Shown: one piece after another, positions 12,171-23,572 of the stretch | Numbering within the stretch: position 1 is the first letter of the stretch | How the letters are laid out: the number at the start of each line of letters is the position of its first letter | Made by a program: the position numbers and the translations under genes | Assembly (NCBI RefSeq): GCF_009905375.1 | Contig: NC_133657.1 | Span: forward strand, 64,978,219 to 65,042,218 | Length of the DNA stretch: 64,000 nucleotides | Direction of reading: 5' to 3' | Origin: Apium graveolens | Taxonomy: Eukaryota > Streptophyta > Magnoliopsida > Apiales > Apiaceae | Notes under the pieces: model-generated | The model's input: the letters and a program-made list of their open reading frames with translations, nothing else | What the model was told of the DNA's origin: nothing | Databases searched by the model: none

Positions 12171-13584
12171 TGTTAGTCGCTAAACACGCGCTAAAATTAC
12201 ACGCAAGTATACGCGTTCGCAAGTAGTATAAGATATAAATCAGATTCGTTCCCACAGGGACTGGTTTAGGTTAACTTTATAATTTATGCATTTAAACAAC
12301 AATGTATGGTTATTATTCACTGCTAAGACGAATAATAATTTGAGGTTGTATATAACTAAGAATTAAACTAACAATTATAAATAAGGGAATAAGAATGATT
12401 GAATTAATATCTATGACAAACATGGGATTCTAACTTTATTAAATACTTCATTCAATTGCCTTTTTGTTCTTAACATTAGCATCTAATGGTAATGACACTA
12501 ATCAGATAATACGAAACTGATAAATGCCAACTTTCGTTGCACGAATACCATACTACCAGACATCCACAAAAGAGATAGAAGCTGAATAGACACCAATTAT
12601 ATTGAGACCTGATATGTCTATATAATTTGAAAATATAACGGTTTAAGCATAAATTATTTATCTTGATTATATAGGGCAAGTAAGATGGTTAAAATTACCC
12701 ATGAATCATGCATAACAAATACATGAACCTATGCTAGCATGGCAAGTTCTAAATCCTTAAATTCACTTTCGCTTCATTAAGAATAAGCACAACCAATACT
12801 AGGTTATCATACAATCACCACACACTAACGTATCGAATCAAATTAACTAAAGAAATCCATAATTAAATCCACTAGAACCCCACGATAATGCTTAGCCCAT
12901 AATCGGACTCATCATCAACTTGGATTCCGATGAAAGCATGGTATAATAAACGTAGTCTTTATAACGAATAATAAAATAAAATTAACACAAGAGTATAGTT
13001 TTAATAAAACAAGAAACGAGCATCCAAGATTATAACTCAAAACAAAGATTCACATGAATAAACTAGATCGTCTTCGTCTTTGTTCAAATTATGTTGTAGG
13101 TCTCTTGTCGTCTTCTCCTTAGCTCTGATATGTCTCTGCCTTGATATCTTATAAAAAACGATCTTTAAATTGTTTATATAGTAGCCTCATGCATCGTATA
13201 AGTCTTTCTCTCAAAAGCCAAGTAGAAACAGGATTCTGCTATCCCGACACGGCGCGGGCGCGCGCTTGATCAGCGCGGGCGCTCTGGGTTTCTGATGTTT
13301 GAGCGCGGCCGCGCGCTTGATCAGCGCGGGCGTGCTGGCTCACTGTTTAAAACTTTGACTTCTTTTTTTCCTTGCCGATTGAGCTGGTTTTCAAGAGCTT
13401 TTATTCCAACACCTTCCTGATACCAAATTGGCATCAAAACAATGCTAATTCACTTGATTACCTGGAGAATGGTTGAAAATACAAAAACACTAGAAAACAC
13501 ATTAAAATACCAATAACTTGAGTACAAATACACCAATTCAAAGCTTTACGGGGCGTAATAAAGTGTCATAAATTCCAATCAACA
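12171..13584 (-). mobile_element. 3' LTR of Athila element
   Basis: Plus-strand ends are TGTTAGTCGC and CAATCAACA. The sequence is nearly collinear with 30509-31966. It contains the GC-rich motif array at 13245-13345 and, 65-70 bases downstream on the minus strand, a TATATAAACA box near 13171-13180 where the partner LTR has TATAAATA. Confidence 0.92.
13245..13345 (-). repeat. GC-rich motif array in Athila U3 (left LTR)
   Basis: Two units of about 45 bases, each built on GCGCGCTTGATCAGCGCGGG, sit in otherwise AT-rich sequence just upstream of the TATA box on the minus strand. The same unit recurs at 31625-31725 and, multiplied, in front of ORF3 at 16345-16512. Confidence 0.8.
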
Positions 13585-14790
13585 TACCCCCAAACTTGAA
13601 TCAATGTTTGTCCTCATGCATAAACAGACTCAAAGAACATGAAATAAAAATGCATGAATGCAACTAAATGAATGCAACAATCACCATAGAATAACTAAAT
13701 CAATCAATAGGCAACACCTCAGCAAATGCAGTTATTCGCATAAAGATCAATCAAACCTAACAAATCAATCTACAAACCAAAGATGTGCATATGTGCAACT
13801 GCTTACAGATATAATATCGCAACTAGATCAACAATCATGACTCACTACTTATCAAAGTAATCGCAAGGTTATAAATAGAATAAAATCTAGACTCAAAATA
13901 ACTTATAACATTTCAATTCTTATATTGTAGTATAACATGGATTCACGCTTTTATTCATAACAAGACAAAACAACTATGCTTATTTGATCATGCAATGAGT
14001 GAGGTCCACAAAAGACTTATACAATAGTACCATATAGCGAGCGTTAGGTTAGCGGATCCCAGACTATAAAAGCCTTAGGTCACTAGGCACAAAGTCCCCT
14101 AAGAACTTAATAACTCGAGTACTAAAAAGCCCACACGTGATCAATTATACACAACCCTTTCTCTTTTTTTTCTTTCTTTTTTCTTTTTTTTTTCTTCTTG
14201 TTTTTTCTATTTCTGAACGAGTGCGTTTCGCTTCATCTCGCTCAACCCTAGACTACTCATATAAATATGAGCCGGCTACTAGCCATTTGACACCTAGCCA
14301 CACCTAGCCACAATAACTAGCAATGAAATCCAATTTTCTCCAATTTTTAAATATCGATGCTAATTTATTATTAAGAGAATATCCAAAATACTTAATATAA
14401 ACAAGCGATTAAACCTCGACAAACAAACAAATCATGATCATGATCTAGCACTCTAGCAACCTATAAGACTTAGTGAAATATAATTGTCTCTAGCATGAAA
14501 ATTAATATGATAAGACTTATCATCACTAAATACGACATCACTACACTAGTATCAATATCACAAATTAATCGGAAAATCATCTAAGGGATCATGTTATTAT
14601 GCACATGCATGAAACTACATGAATAAACTATCATAAAAAAACTACCAAAAATAAAAACAAAACTACTCCATGGAAAAATATGCAAACTATATGCACTAAA
14701 CTATCATGAATATGCAACTATATGTGACTCACACAAAATATATTCCTTAAACTACTACCCCCAAACTTAAAATATTCACTGTCCTCAGTG
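13585..14790 (-). other. Athila 3' untranslated internal region with two polypurine tracts
   Basis: No coding sequence is visible. On the minus strand AAGTTTGGGGGTA at 13585-13597 directly precedes the LTR and is the polypurine tract. A second copy-like run, TAAGTTTGGGGGTAGTAG, lies at 14754-14771 just after ORF3 and could act as a central tract. Between them the sequence is AT-rich with a pyrimidine-rich stretch (14157-14215) and no obvious structure. Confidence 0.7.
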
Positions 14791-15040
14791 AAGGTAATAG
14801 TAAGGAATCAGGCATACCTACTCCGAATTAGAAGCATCACCCTCAACGGGTGGAGTGTCAGGCGTGTCCGGAGGCAAATACATGGAGTCCTCACCAAATA
14901 CTGGCCATTGGATGTCAACATCGGTGGCTCTAAATGCAGTCCCAAACGCCTGGGTGAGATCATGTGCAAACCGATTATGGATGTCGTGCGCATCCATCCT
15001 CCTCGCTAGACGCCTATACTGCATCGAACTCAAACCAGCT

Positions 15041-16047
15041 TCAACCTCTGCTCCTGCTGCCTCCTATTACTGCTGCTACGACAAACCAGCCTCCTCTCCT
15101 AACTGAGCTCTCCAAGCTGCTCGACGGGACTGCGAAGAACCTCCCGTAAAAGTCTGATCTGCTGGTACACCACCTGGAAGATGAGCATATAAAATTACCA
15201 AGCCCCTTAGGATCGGGCTTCCCTCCATACCACTCCTGCATACTCAACAGTGTAGAACTGTCAATAGGAGCACCGGGAAGCTGTAGCTGCTCATGTGCGG
15301 GCCAATGAACACCAACTGCCATGCACAGCTTCGTCATAACGGATGCATAAGGTATAGCACTTGTGGTACCTCCTCTCAAGAATCTCAAAATCCCCTGATA
15401 AATCACCATCCCCAAATCAATGTAATCGCCCTGAAGAATTCCCCACAGTAGACCAGCACGCTCCACAGTAATCTCATGCATATGAGAAGATGGCATGATG
15501 TTAGCACAGATAAACGAGTTCCAAGCCCGTGCAAACCTGTTCATGCATGATGCAGGGAACGTGGAGTAATCAGTAGTGCCCCTCTTGAACTTCCAGTGAG
15601 TCTCAGGCACACACAGAGTCGCAACGATCAGATCCAAGTTGAAGTCCTCGGGAGTCTTATCGTTCCAAGTGTCCTGACCGGGCTTCCTCGTGGGCTGCTC
15701 AATCACCCTCTTAATAGCATCAGCATTGTACTCTACAGTCATCGCCTAACCACCATGAAGCCATTCTTCTCCGCCTTAGTGTTAGCATAGAACTCCCGCA
15801 CAACACTCATGGGCACAGCAACGGGAGACTCACAAAAAGGAACCCAACCCATCTCAAGAATCATCTCTAACAGCTTACCATCCTTCCCTAATGGCAAAAA
15901 ACCTCGCTCCTTAGCAATAGGCTTTGAGAGAAGCCTCGTGTACTCCTTTTCAGTCTCAGGAGTAGAAAACCTTGGCCTCACACCACCCACAGATGAAGAA
16001 TCGGTGGTGCTGCTGCCTACTTGCATTCTTTGTCTCTTCGGTACCAT
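15041..16047 (-). pseudogene. Athila ORF3 (often called env-like)
   Basis: The start ATG at 16047-16045 sits in a good context (CAATGG) after a CT-rich leader that looks like a plant 5' UTR. The N-terminus is basic and Ser-rich. A conserved segment follows: EMGWVPFCESPVAVPMSVVREFYANT, which I quote only in part as VVREFYANT, then about 200 residues with VTVERAGLL-like and DLGMVIYQGILR segments. This is the Athila ORF3 domain that databases call a putative plant transposon protein. A frame change occurs near 15740 and the C-terminus runs into shifted sequence after about 15180. I see no signal peptide or clear membrane span, so an envelope role is not supported here. It lies downstream of integrase behind its own TATA-like box (16144-16151). 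Confidence 0.75.
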
Positions 16048-16143
16048 TGGGATTGAATAAGAGAGAATAAAAACTAAGTGTTTGAGAGAGATTTGTGTTT
16101 GAGAATTTGTGAAGTGGTGGAGAAGTTTATGTATAAGGATGTG

Positions 16144-16512
16144 TATTTATAGCTGGAGAGATGAGAATTAGATATGGAATAAAAGTGGGAATTGATCATG
16201 GGAATCGTGGGAATAATGGGTTTGATTTGGAGAGGGAAATTTGGGATGTGGAAGAGTAAAATTCGGTTTGGAATTGATTTTGTAGCAAAAATCCCGTTTT
16301 TACTCTTTAAACTGTTGTTTTTATTTTTTTTCTAAGTCATGACCCCGGCACGGGCGCGCGCTTGGACAACACGGGCGCGCTCACCTTCTGTAAAATCGGC
16401 GCAGGCGCGCGCTAGATCAGCGCGGGCGCGCGCTAGATCAGCGCGTGCGCGCTTACCTTCTGAAAAACAGCGCGGTCGCGTGCTAGATCAGCGCGGGAGT
16501 GCTTGGCTACTG
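16144..16512 (-). promoter_or_regulatory. Candidate internal promoter of Athila ORF3: GC motif array plus TATA box
   Basis: At 16345-16512 several units of GCGCGCGCTAGATCAGCGCG-type sequence repeat, separated by ACCTTCTGAAAA-like linkers. It is the same unit as in the LTR U3. Downstream on the minus strand TATAAATA occupies 16151-16144, and the ORF3 ATG follows about 97 bases later after a CT-rich leader. The order array, TATA box, start matches the LTR order of array then TATA box. The promoter function is inferred. The unit sharing and the TATA box are seen directly. Confidence 0.6.
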
Positions 16513-16833
16513 AAGTTAGCCCTGAATTTTTTTCTTTTCTGATTTTTTTATATTTTTCTCCTTTTTTCTTGATTCCTCTACCTACTAATGTACACCAAAC
16601 TTGGGTTGCCTCTCAAGAAGCGCTTCTTTTATGTCGCTAGCTCGACGTAGAACCTTGAGCTCAAATGGACAATGGAACGACACTAACCACCTCGCGGGTT
16701 GCCATATCACCATAGTAATGCTTCAATCTCTGACCATTTATCTTGAATTCTTGGCCTGGATCACTTTCAAAAATTTCCACCGCTATATACGGAAACACAG
16801 TTTTGATTATGAAGGGCCCTGACCACCTTGACT

Positions 16834-17760
16834 TCAACTTTTCAGGAAAAAGAAGGAGACGAGAGTTAAAAAAAGAACTTGTTGCCCCGACACAAATGAT
16901 TTGAGCACTAGACCCCTATCGTGCCACCTCTTGACTTTCTCCTTGTACATTTTGTTGTTCTCATAAGCTTGAAGTCGAAACTCGTCGAGTTTATTCAATT
17001 GAAGCATCCTCTTCTTTCCAGCCTCATCCAAATCAAGATTCAATTTCTTCCAAGCCCAATACACCTTATGCTCGAGCTCCATAGGCAAATGACACCCTTT
17101 ACCATATACCAACTGAAACGGAGACATTCCCAATAGAGTCTTGTATGTTGTTCTATAGGCCCAAACAGCTTCATTAAGCTTTAAAGACCAATCTTTTCTC
17201 GATGGACACACAACTTTCTCTAAAATGCCCTTGATCTCTCTATTAGACACCTTAGCTTGACCATTTGTCTGAGAATGATAAGCCGTAGCAATGCGATGAT
17301 TCACATTATACCTTTATATCATAGCAGTAAACTTGTGATTGCAAAAATGCGACCCCTCATCACTGATTATGACTCTTGGAGTTCCAAACCTTATAAATAT
17401 CTGCTTGTGAAGAAAATTAAGCACCACTTTCACATCGTTCTTTGGTAATGCCTTAACTTCAACCCATTTTGACACATAATCAACCGCCAACAAGATGTAC
17501 TGATTATTACAAGATGAGACAAATGTCCCCATGAAGTTAATTCCCCAAACATCGAAGACCTCAACCTTGAGAAGCATATTAAGATGCATCTCATCCCTCT
17601 TAGACATATTACCCACATGTTGACAACGATCACATTTCAAAATGAACTGGTGAGCATCTTTAAACAAAGTTGGCCAAAAGAAACCTGCTTGAAGAATACA
17701 AGTTTCTATCTTTTCTCTACTATAATGTGCTCCATAAACCGTTGAGTGGAAATCTCATAA
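16834..17760 (-). pseudogene. Athila integrase
   Basis: The minus strand shows the end of the HHCC zinc finger (ILKCDRCQ). The catalytic core follows with Asp in LLAVDYVSKWVE, Asp in ISDEGSHFC and Glu in [12 protein letters not shown], that is the D,D-35-E triad, then [22 protein letters not shown] stop or frameshift near 17310 splits the core between the second Asp and the Glu. The sequence ahead of 17667 is disturbed, with an 11-base C run near 17766. Downstream the frame ends in hydrophobic nonsense near 16834. Integrase would insert the cDNA; this copy is inactive. Confidence 0.88.
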
Positions 17761-18083
17761 GATCCCCCCCCCCCGTTCGTTGTAAGGATTACATCTCCTG
17801 ATGATTTGGTCAGCTTCTTATCGAAAAAGAAATGGCTCATCCCACATATACCACTTCACTTCATGTAGAAACCTCTTCCTTTGAGCATGTGATAAGTCGG
17901 GAGGCATGATATTACTCACAAGGTAGTTCACAATGTCTGCAAACCACGGTTCTTCTTTTTGCACTCCAAACAGCTGCTCGTCGGGAAAAGACCCATTATC
18001 AATGTCTTATCCAATGAAGTAGCCTTAGGGTTCTCTAAACACGAAAGATGATCAGCGACTTGATTTTCAGTCCCCTTTCTGTC

Positions 18084-18610
18084 CTAGATCTCTAGTTCAA
18101 AATCTTGAAGCAAAAGAACCCATCTAATCAATCTAGGTTTCGAGTCCTTTTTTGAGAGGAGATAATAAATTGCAGCGTGATCAGTGAAAACTGTCACCTT
18201 AGTCCCAAGTAGATAAGATCGAAATTTCTCAAAACCATAGACAATAGCCAAAAGTTCTTTCTCCGTAGTAGTATAATTCAGTTGAGCACCATTTAGGGTC
18301 TTGCTAGCGTAGTAGACCATGAAATATGTTGTTCTTCCTCTGCCCAAGAACTGCTCCAACCGCATAGTCACTTGCATCGTACATCATCTCAAAAGGTTCA
18401 TTCCAATCAGGTGTAGTTATGACAGGTGCCGTGATTATACTCTTCTTCAATGTCTCAAAAGCTGTAAGGCACTCGTCATCAAACTTGAAAGGGACATCTT
18501 TCTCTAGCAAACTGCACAATGGCTTCGAAATCTTTGAAAAGTCATTGACGTCTATAGAAACCCGCATGACGAAGAAACCGCAAATTCCCTTTACAGGAAT
18601 TAGGTGGAGG
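18084..18610 (-). pseudogene. Athila reverse transcriptase end and RNase H (downstream of F insertion)
   Basis: The frame resumes at 18610 exactly where F ends: PPNS-like residues, then HAGFYRR in a shifted frame, and KPLCSLLEKDVPFKFDDEC. RNase H follows with [15 protein letters not shown] (first catalytic Asp), [19 protein letters not shown] (catalytic Glu) and [12 protein letters not shown] (Asp). Two frameshifts are visible, near 18550 and near 18340. The matching upstream half of reverse transcriptase is at 26984-27780. Confidence 0.88.
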
Positions 18611-20289
18611 TGTAGGATTTTATACATCACAAAAGCATGGTAAAACATTTTCTTGATATAAAATCCATATAATCGCATACAAATCGTGAATAAATCGAGG
18701 GATCGATTACTAACCTTTAATAGCGATCCAAGAACGATGAACGGAGATCCCTAGCAGCTGCTCCTCAAGTGTGAAGCACTCCACCGGTATCCACCAAGAG
18801 ATCAATGTGATGGAGGAGGAAGAGGTTGGGAAAATTAGGGTTTGCTTAACTTTTTTTAGGTTTGAGGTAAATAGGGTTTATAATAGTATATTTATAGGCA
18901 AAATTTTCAGCTAAAAATTTTCCATAAAATATTATTATTATTAACCTTTTAATTGATTATTGTTATTAACCAATTAACTAATAATTAAAACACCTTATAA
19001 TCATTAATCCCTTTTCTAAACACTTTAGAAAAATAATTCTCTCACTTGATTTAATTTCCAAAATTCAATTCTTAATTAATAATATTAAGAACTTTTCTTA
19101 ATTAATTTATAATTAATTAAATCTCATTTAATCAATTATTAAATTTGCTAATTAATTATTTATTTCACAAATAAATAATTACCAGCCATTATTAATTAAT
19201 TCCTTCACCATTAAATCATTCTCTTTTATGGTATGACCTTGTAGGTTCAATATAAAGCCGGTAGTACAAATAAATAATAATAAAACTATTTTATCATTAT
19301 TTATATAAATTCTCTTATTTATTAAATATGATTAATTAATAAATTAATCATGTTTATTCTACATCGTGAGGGATACTTCTCAGCATATCGCGACTATCCG
19401 GATAATACGAATTCACTGCTTAGAATACCAAGAACCTATTCAGTGAGTAGTTATCGTACAATTAATTCCTTCTACCCTGCAATGTCACGATTAAATACAA
19501 GGCATGGAACTTGTGTCAAGCCTATCTTATTTAATCATTTGCTATCCCATTCACTATGCTTAGTTCTATTTAATGTAAATTAGAAACTCATTTCTAATTT
19601 CATTCACTATGTCCAGAGATTCCTGAACTAGCATAAGTGGATCAGCATTGAACATTCTTTTCCTTCACTGGAAGGGGTAGATCCTTTATTGATCATACAC
19701 TATCTTCGTGTACAAATTCCTATACCCAGTAGAGCCCTTATAATTGTCCCTGGAGACTAAGAACTAAACCAAAGCATAGTTCAATGTACACAAGATGACT
19801 ATGATGACCTCAAGTCTAAGGATACTTTTACAACTATCACTATGTGAACAACTGCTGACACGTGAGTGATCTCCATCAGTTATTCAGCTGTGTGAGTCAT
19901 GTTCAGTGAACTTATTCTATAATAAGCACCTACATACTAGCTATAGTGTCAACATACAAATGTCTATGAGAACAGACATCCTTCATAATGAAGCAAGCAT
20001 AGGATGTACCGATCTTTGCGGATTACTAATTACAAGTTAGTAATCCTACGACTAGGAAATATCTAAGTTTAGAGTTATCATATTTTAGGTCTCATTATTA
20101 TGATCTCATCATAATCCATAAAAAGCTTTACTCTAAACTATGGTATATCTTATTTAAACACTTAAATAGATAAAGCCCGTAATAAAACCAAAATAAGTCT
20201 TTTATTAATATCAATGTAATCAATATAGATTACATAAAAGTTATTCCTAAATCATCATACATGATTGGACTTAGGACACATCTCTTTCA
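18611..20289 (-). mobile_element. 3' LTR of Copia element F
   Basis: 1679 bp. On the minus strand it starts TGAAAGAGATGTGTCC after a polypurine tract and ends AAAATCCTACA. It is homologous to 25294-26983 and, more distantly, to the LTRs of element E. On the minus strand a TATAAATATAC-like box lies near 18880-18895. Confidence 0.92.
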
Positions 20290-20302
20290 ATCTCCCACTT
20301 GT
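20290..20302 (-). other. Polypurine tract of element F
   Basis: On the minus strand ACAAGTGGGAGAT directly precedes the LTR start TGAAAG. The same tract lies at 53597-53609 in element E. Confidence 0.85.
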
Positions 20303-20991
20303 ACTAAAGCCAATCACTCTGGTATCTAATACCCATCTTGTCTTTATGACGATCAAAGTGACTTTGAGAAAGTGGCTTTGTGAGTGGGTCTGCTACGTTG
20401 TTATGTGTGTCAACTCTCTCAATCTTGACATCTCCTCTTTCAATAGAATACAAGAAATGTTACCGCGCTCCCACTAACCTTTTTGTAGACACATGGTTCA
20501 TCTATGTTTTTGATAAAACCAAACTCTTTGATTGTCTCATCAAAACGGATGTTCCATCTACGAGAAGCTTGCTTTAAACCATATATGGTTCGCAGCAGCT
20601 TACACACTAGGTGTTTATTTCCCTTGGAAAGAAAACCCTCTGGTTGTGTCATATACACTTCCTCTTCAAGTTTCCCATCGAGGAAGGCCGTTTTCACGTC
20701 CATTTTCCAGATCACATAGTCGTAGTAAGCAGCAATCGCAAGCAAAATCTGAATTGATTTTAACAGGGTTACAGGCAAAAAAGTTTCATCAAAGTCAATC
20801 CCTTGCCTTTGTCTGAATCCTTTTGCCACGAGCCTGGCCTTATAGGTCTCCACCTGGCCATCTGATCCAATCTTTCTTTTGTATACCCACTTGCATCCAA
20901 TAGGCTTAACACCTTCAGGCGCCTCAACCAGAGTCCATACTTGGTTGGTATACATTGATTCCATTTCGGATTTCATGGCACTATGCCATTT
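20303..20991 (-). pseudogene. Copia reverse transcriptase truncated at YVDD, fused to RNase H tail (element F)
   Basis: The frame shows the Copia reverse transcriptase start ([77 protein letters not shown]). It breaks after VTFLVFY at about 20432, exactly where the catalytic VDD should follow. After the junction come the last RNase H residues in another frame (VDTHNNVADPLTKPL, then KMGIRYQSDWL). Roughly 1.2 kb of coding is missing compared with full Copia pol, including YVDD and all RNase H catalytic residues. Element E carries the same junction, so the deletion predates both insertions. Confidence 0.88.
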
Positions 20992-22380
20992 CTATGAGTC
21001 AACACTACTCATAGCCTCATTATAGGTCACAGGGTCGTCATCATCAATGATTGACAACTCATTGTCATTCTCAATGACAAGGCCATAATTCCTCTCAGGT
21101 TGGCGAGACACTCTCCCTGACCTACGAATGGGTTGTTCCACAGAAAGTTGTTCAGTCTGAACAGGTGTTTCCATTTGATCCGTAGTAGTTTGTGCTTCTT
21201 GAACTTCATCAAGTTCAATCTTGCTCCCACTGTTTCCTTCAAGGATAAACTGCTTTTCCAAGAAGGTAGCATGTTTGGAGACAAACACCCGATGATCGGT
21301 GTAAAAGTAATACCCTAAAGTCTCCTTAGGATATCCCACAAAATTACATTTTACGGATCGAGATTCCAGCTTATCTGGGTCAACTTTCTTGACATAAGCT
21401 GGACATCCCCAAATCTTAACGTGTTTAAGACCCGGTTTCCTTTCTTTCCATATCTCATATGGAGTTTGAGGAACAGATTTGGAAGGCACCTTATTCAGTA
21501 AATATGCTGAGGTTTCCAATGTATAACCCCATAGGAATACTGGAAGATTCACATAGCTCATCATGGACCGAACCATGTCTAACAAAGTTCGATTTATCCT
21601 TTCAGATACCTCATTCAACTGTGGAGTATATGGAGGAGTCCACTGGGAGACTATACCATTTTCTTTGAGATAATCTAGAAACTCTCCATTCAAGTATTCA
21701 CCACCTTGATCTGATCGAAGAGTTATAATACTATGTTTGGTTTGTTTCTCCACTTCATGCTTATATTCTTTGAACTTTTCAAAGGCTTCAGACTTGTGTT
21801 TCATCAAATACACATATCTGAATCTAGATCGATCATCTATGATTTTGATGAAGTTTGAAAATCCACCCATCGCTTGCATAGACATTGGTCCACATACATC
21901 TGTGTGTACCAATCCTAGCAAATCTACAGCCCTCTCTCCATGTCCACTAAATGGAGATTTGGTCATTTTACCCAATAGACAAGACTCGCATGTAGGATAT
22001 GATTCAAAATCAAAGGGGTCAAGTAACCCTTCCTTATGCAATGTCGGTAGTCTATTTTCACTAATATGACCAAGTCTGCAGTGCCACAAGAAAGTGAGAT
22101 TTTCATCATCCCTTTTTCTTTTATTAATTTGTTCAATCTGAAGCAAATTATGCTCTACGTCACATACATACAGACCAATAATATAAAGTACCACGTCCAT
22201 AAAGAACATTATCTCTAAGAATAGAACATTCATTATTCTTAATAATAAATGAAAAACCTTCCAAATCCAACATAGGAATAGAAAAAATATTCCTCACAAT
22301 AGAGGGAACGTAATAATAATTATTTAAAATAATAGTCTTGCCCGTAGGCATATATAAACTAAATGATCCTACAAATATGG
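20992..22380 (-). pseudogene. Copia integrase (element F)
   Basis: The integrase zinc finger is present: LWHCRLGHISENRL, then CESCLLGKM. The catalytic core has D in HTDVCGP, D in LRSDQGGEY and E in NEVSERINRTLLD. The C-terminal part includes [24 protein letters not shown] and VGYPKETLGYYFY, and a Gln/Glu-rich linker ends in RRSGRVSRQPERNYG. The core Glu context is NEVSERINR where the family usually has NGVSERRNR. The frame is open for 413 codons, unusually well preserved. A stop near 22160 and a short deletion separate it from the protease region upstream (MPTGKTIILNNYYYVPSIVRNI). Confidence 0.9.
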
Positions 22381-22393
22381 CGGCAACCCTTGC

Positions 22394-23384
22394 TCAATTG
22401 CCCATACGTAGAATCACCTCATCTTCTTCAAGAGTCCTACTTCCCTTTAGTCCTTGCAACGAATTGCAAATATGAGAACCACAGGCGGTATCTAATACCC
22501 AAGTAGAAATTTGACTTAGTGACATATTAACTTCGATCATGAACATACCTGAATCAGAAGCGGTAGTCTCACTACCTTTCTTCTTCTTTAATTCTACAAG
22601 GTAAACCTTGCAGTTCCTCTTCCAGTGCCCCACCTTGTTATAGTGAAAGCAAACAGCTTTGCTCTTGGGGTCTTCAGCTTTTGGTGGAACCGGCTTTTTC
22701 TCACCTACTTTCTTCTTCTTGGAAGGGTTCTTCTTCCTTTTCTTAGGATTGGAACCTTCACCAATTAGAAGAACATAACTCTTCGTAGGGGGAAATTTCG
22801 ATTCCGCAGTCTTCAACTTGTTATGAAGTTCAGGAAGGATGACATCCAGCTTATTCTTATGAATGTTCACAACAAACTGCGAGAACGAACTCGGAAGTGA
22901 TTGCAAGACCAATTCTTGGCTCAGCTCCCCATCCATGGAAAAACCAAGTTGTCCAAGACGTTCAATCAAATTGATCATCTTAAGTACATGGTCATTCACA
23001 GATGATCCCTCAGACATCCTACATCCGAACAGCTCCTTCGATATCTCATATCGAGCTGTCCTCCCTGCCACATCATACAAACTCTTGTAGATGCATAAGG
23101 ATAGTGTGAGCATCCAGATGCTCATGTTGCTTCTGTAGCTCAATATTCATGGCAGCTAGCATGATGCATTGAGCAACATTTGCATCATCTATCCACTTAC
23201 GATACATAACATGTTCATCATTATGTGCATCGCTAGCAGGTTCAGTAGGCTTAGGTGAGTCAAGCACATTTTCCAACTTCTCAACCCTGAGAACAATTCT
23301 CAAGTTTCGAAGCCAGTCAGCAAAATTAGGACCAGTCAACTTGTGAGCATCTAGTATACTCTGGAGTGATAGTGCAGAAGACAT
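22394..23384 (-). pseudogene. Copia gag and protease (element F)
   Basis: The ATG at 23384-23382 starts MSSALSLQSILDAHKLTGPNF, the gag N-terminus shared with element E. An extra T in a T run near 23085 shifts the frame after HLQE. The next frame continues LYDVAGRTARYEISKELFG, FGCRMSEGSSVNDHVLKM and LPSSFSQFVVN. A Lys-rich stretch and one zinc knuckle CFHYNKVGHWKRNC follow, in which the second Cys is Tyr. The protease motif is WVLDTACGSHIC, with Ala replacing the Gly of DTG. Both changes are also in element E, so they are old family traits rather than private damage. Start chosen because E has the same ATG and sequence. Confidence 0.88.
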
Positions 23385-23572
23385 AACGTATATAGTAAAT
23401 CTGCAAATGATGAACACATAACAACACTTAGCAAATATTCAATTTCATTTCAAAACACTACATGAATCGGATCTTTATTCATAAGTGGCTCCCACTAGTT
23501 TATCTAATTTATACAACCCGTAAGTGAAAATTAAGCATTCATAATGCTAGTGGGAATAGGGATCCTACATTC

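Noticed and set aside
16339..16542. Plus-strand ORF with Ala-Arg-Ala-Arg repeats
   Set aside because: Translation of the GC-rich motif array in the Athila spacer; low complexity and on the wrong strand.
17766..17776. Run of eleven C, and a similar C run near 33845
   Set aside because: Homopolymers prone to slippage or sequencing error; no structure around them.
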